This document shows, in pieces, positions 12,628-13,183 of a stretch of DNA of 13,183 nt (positions within the stretch are counted from its first letter, which is position 1; each line of letters opens with the position of its first letter). Both the position numbers and the translations under genes were made by a program. The DNA is taken from NCBI GenBank assembly GCA_037445875.1, contig JBBIJR010000086.1, positions 1-13,183 of the forward strand, read 5' to 3'. Below the pieces are notes generated by a model, which had not been told where the DNA came from, did no database searches, and was given only the letters and a program-made list of their open reading frames with translations. This stretch comes from JBBIJR01 sp037445875 (GTDB lineage: Bacteria; CLD3; SB21).

Positions 12628-13107
12628 TCAAGCCGTCCCTCGCGATGCCGAGACTGCCTTCTTGAGAACAACGATCTGACCGGCATGGTAAAGGTCGTGC
12701 TGAGGCGCGCCGAGGAATTGGGTGTAGGCGGAATATTCAGAGCCCAGTTCCCGCGAAAGTCGCTCCGCGGGGAAGGCCCGTACGGCGCTCTGGAGCTGTT
12801 GATTCAGTTGCTCCAGGGTGTGCAGGGTCTCGCGCCAGGCGTCCGAACTAACTTCTGCGACGGGCGGCCATGCCTCTTCTGGCGCAAGCTGCATGGCCAT
12901 TCCGCGAACCCTCCCAAGAACCAACCTGTATCCACTGGTCATGTGGAGGACAATTTCCCAAATGCTGTGCGCGCCGGCCACTGGATGAGCTGCGGCGTCT
13001 TCCGCTGATACACCCGTCAGTACCTCGCGCACCGATGGCCCATGCCAAGACTCGCCCCAGAAGGCTCGTCTGATCTGATCTGCAAGGATATCCACGTCCA
13101 GTGCCAT
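12628..13107 (-). CDS. DinB family protein
   Basis: 159 aa four-helix-bundle protein. The metal-binding histidines are visible: HSIWEIVLHM (H55, with H47 nearby) and QHDLYHAGQI (H137 and H141). DinB-fold proteins are metal-dependent and some are thiol transferases; the substrate of this one is unknown. The EgtB N-terminal domain in this window shares the same fold and H-x3-H motif, but nothing else links the two genes. ATG 13107 has AGGAG 5 bases upstream. The frame stays open without a stop from the ATG back into the transposase fragment at the window edge, so a fused read-through product is possible. Confidence 0.85.
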   Translation of the reverse strand: MALDVDILADQIRRAFWGESWHGPSVREVLTGVSAEDAAAHPVAGAHSIWEIVLHMTSGYRLVLGRVRGMAMQLAPEEAWPPVAEVSSDAWRETLHTLEQLNQQLQSAVRAFPAERLSRELGSEYSAYTQFLGAPQHDLYHAGQIVVLKKAVSASRGTA

Positions 13108-13122
13108 AATTTCTCCTTTCCT

Positions 13123-13183
13123 TAGGTCGGCCAGGGTTTGCGAATCGACCTTATCGGTTTTGACCTTGGCATAGGAAATGGCT
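13123..13183 (-). mobile_element. IS110-family transposase fragment
   Basis: On the minus strand, codons from 13182 read AISYAKVKTDKVDSQTLADL. The KTDKVDxxTLAxL segment is the conserved RuvC-like block containing one of the catalytic aspartates of IS110/IS116/IS902 DEDD transposases. In intact enzymes it continues LLR, a short linker and a P-E-containing stretch. Here it stops at about 13123 and runs in frame into RKGEIM, where M is the DinB start. The transposase is therefore truncated at its 3' side; the 5' side is outside the window. Confidence 0.65.

Noticed and set aside
12405..12665. 86-codon plus-strand ORF over the hairpin region
   Set aside because: No ribosome site, no family, and it runs into the antisense end of the DinB gene; its open frame is explained by GC-rich hairpins.

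Overview
The window is a stretch of moderately high-GC bacterial chromosome carrying ordinary soil-bacterium gene families: DUF3592, DUF5996, a CsgG-type periplasmic protein, EgtB/EgtD, and DoxX/YciI/DinB/VOC/GNAT singletons. No rRNA, tRNA or phylogenetic marker is present. A Gram-negative, aerobic, soil-type bacterium is likely, and Acidobacteriota would fit, but that is a guess from gene content.

Layout. 1-276 is gene-poor and leads into a plus-strand SAM methyltransferase (277-1113) whose best start codon reads ATC. A convergent minus-strand DUF3592 membrane protein follows (1188-2093). Next is a 418-base divergent intergenic region with degenerate heptamer repeats, then a plus-strand exported CsgG/FlgT_C-type protein (2512-3468). 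From 3491 to the right edge every gene lies on the minus strand.

The core of the window is a compact four-gene operon, read right to left: egtB (7982-6687), egtD (6694-5738, overlapping egtB by 8 bases), an OpuCA/ProV-like ABC ATPase (5712-4966) and a fused substrate-binding/permease protein (4969-3491, overlapping the ATPase by 4 bases). EgtD makes hercynine (trimethylhistidine) and EgtB adds sulfur to it. The coupled quaternary-amine-type transporter therefore probably moves ergothioneine, hercynine or a related betaine. This is the most interesting system in the window. The substrate is inferred from gene context only.

Upstream of the operon are DUF5996, a peptide deformylase coupled to a VOC protein, and a YhbS-like acetyltransferase.

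The right part (about 10.6-13.2 kb) is an accessory patchwork. It holds an AraC-regulator N-terminal stump, a short DoxX protein, a YciI protein and an AT-rich PaiB-like gene. A 67-base duplication/insertion breaks the PaiB-like gene, and the core of the insert resembles a nanopore sequencing adapter, so this may be an assembly artefact. Then come a 28-codon lipoprotein-like ORF, a GC-rich hairpin region, a DinB-family gene, and at the very edge an IS110-type transposase fragment whose reading frame runs into the DinB gene.
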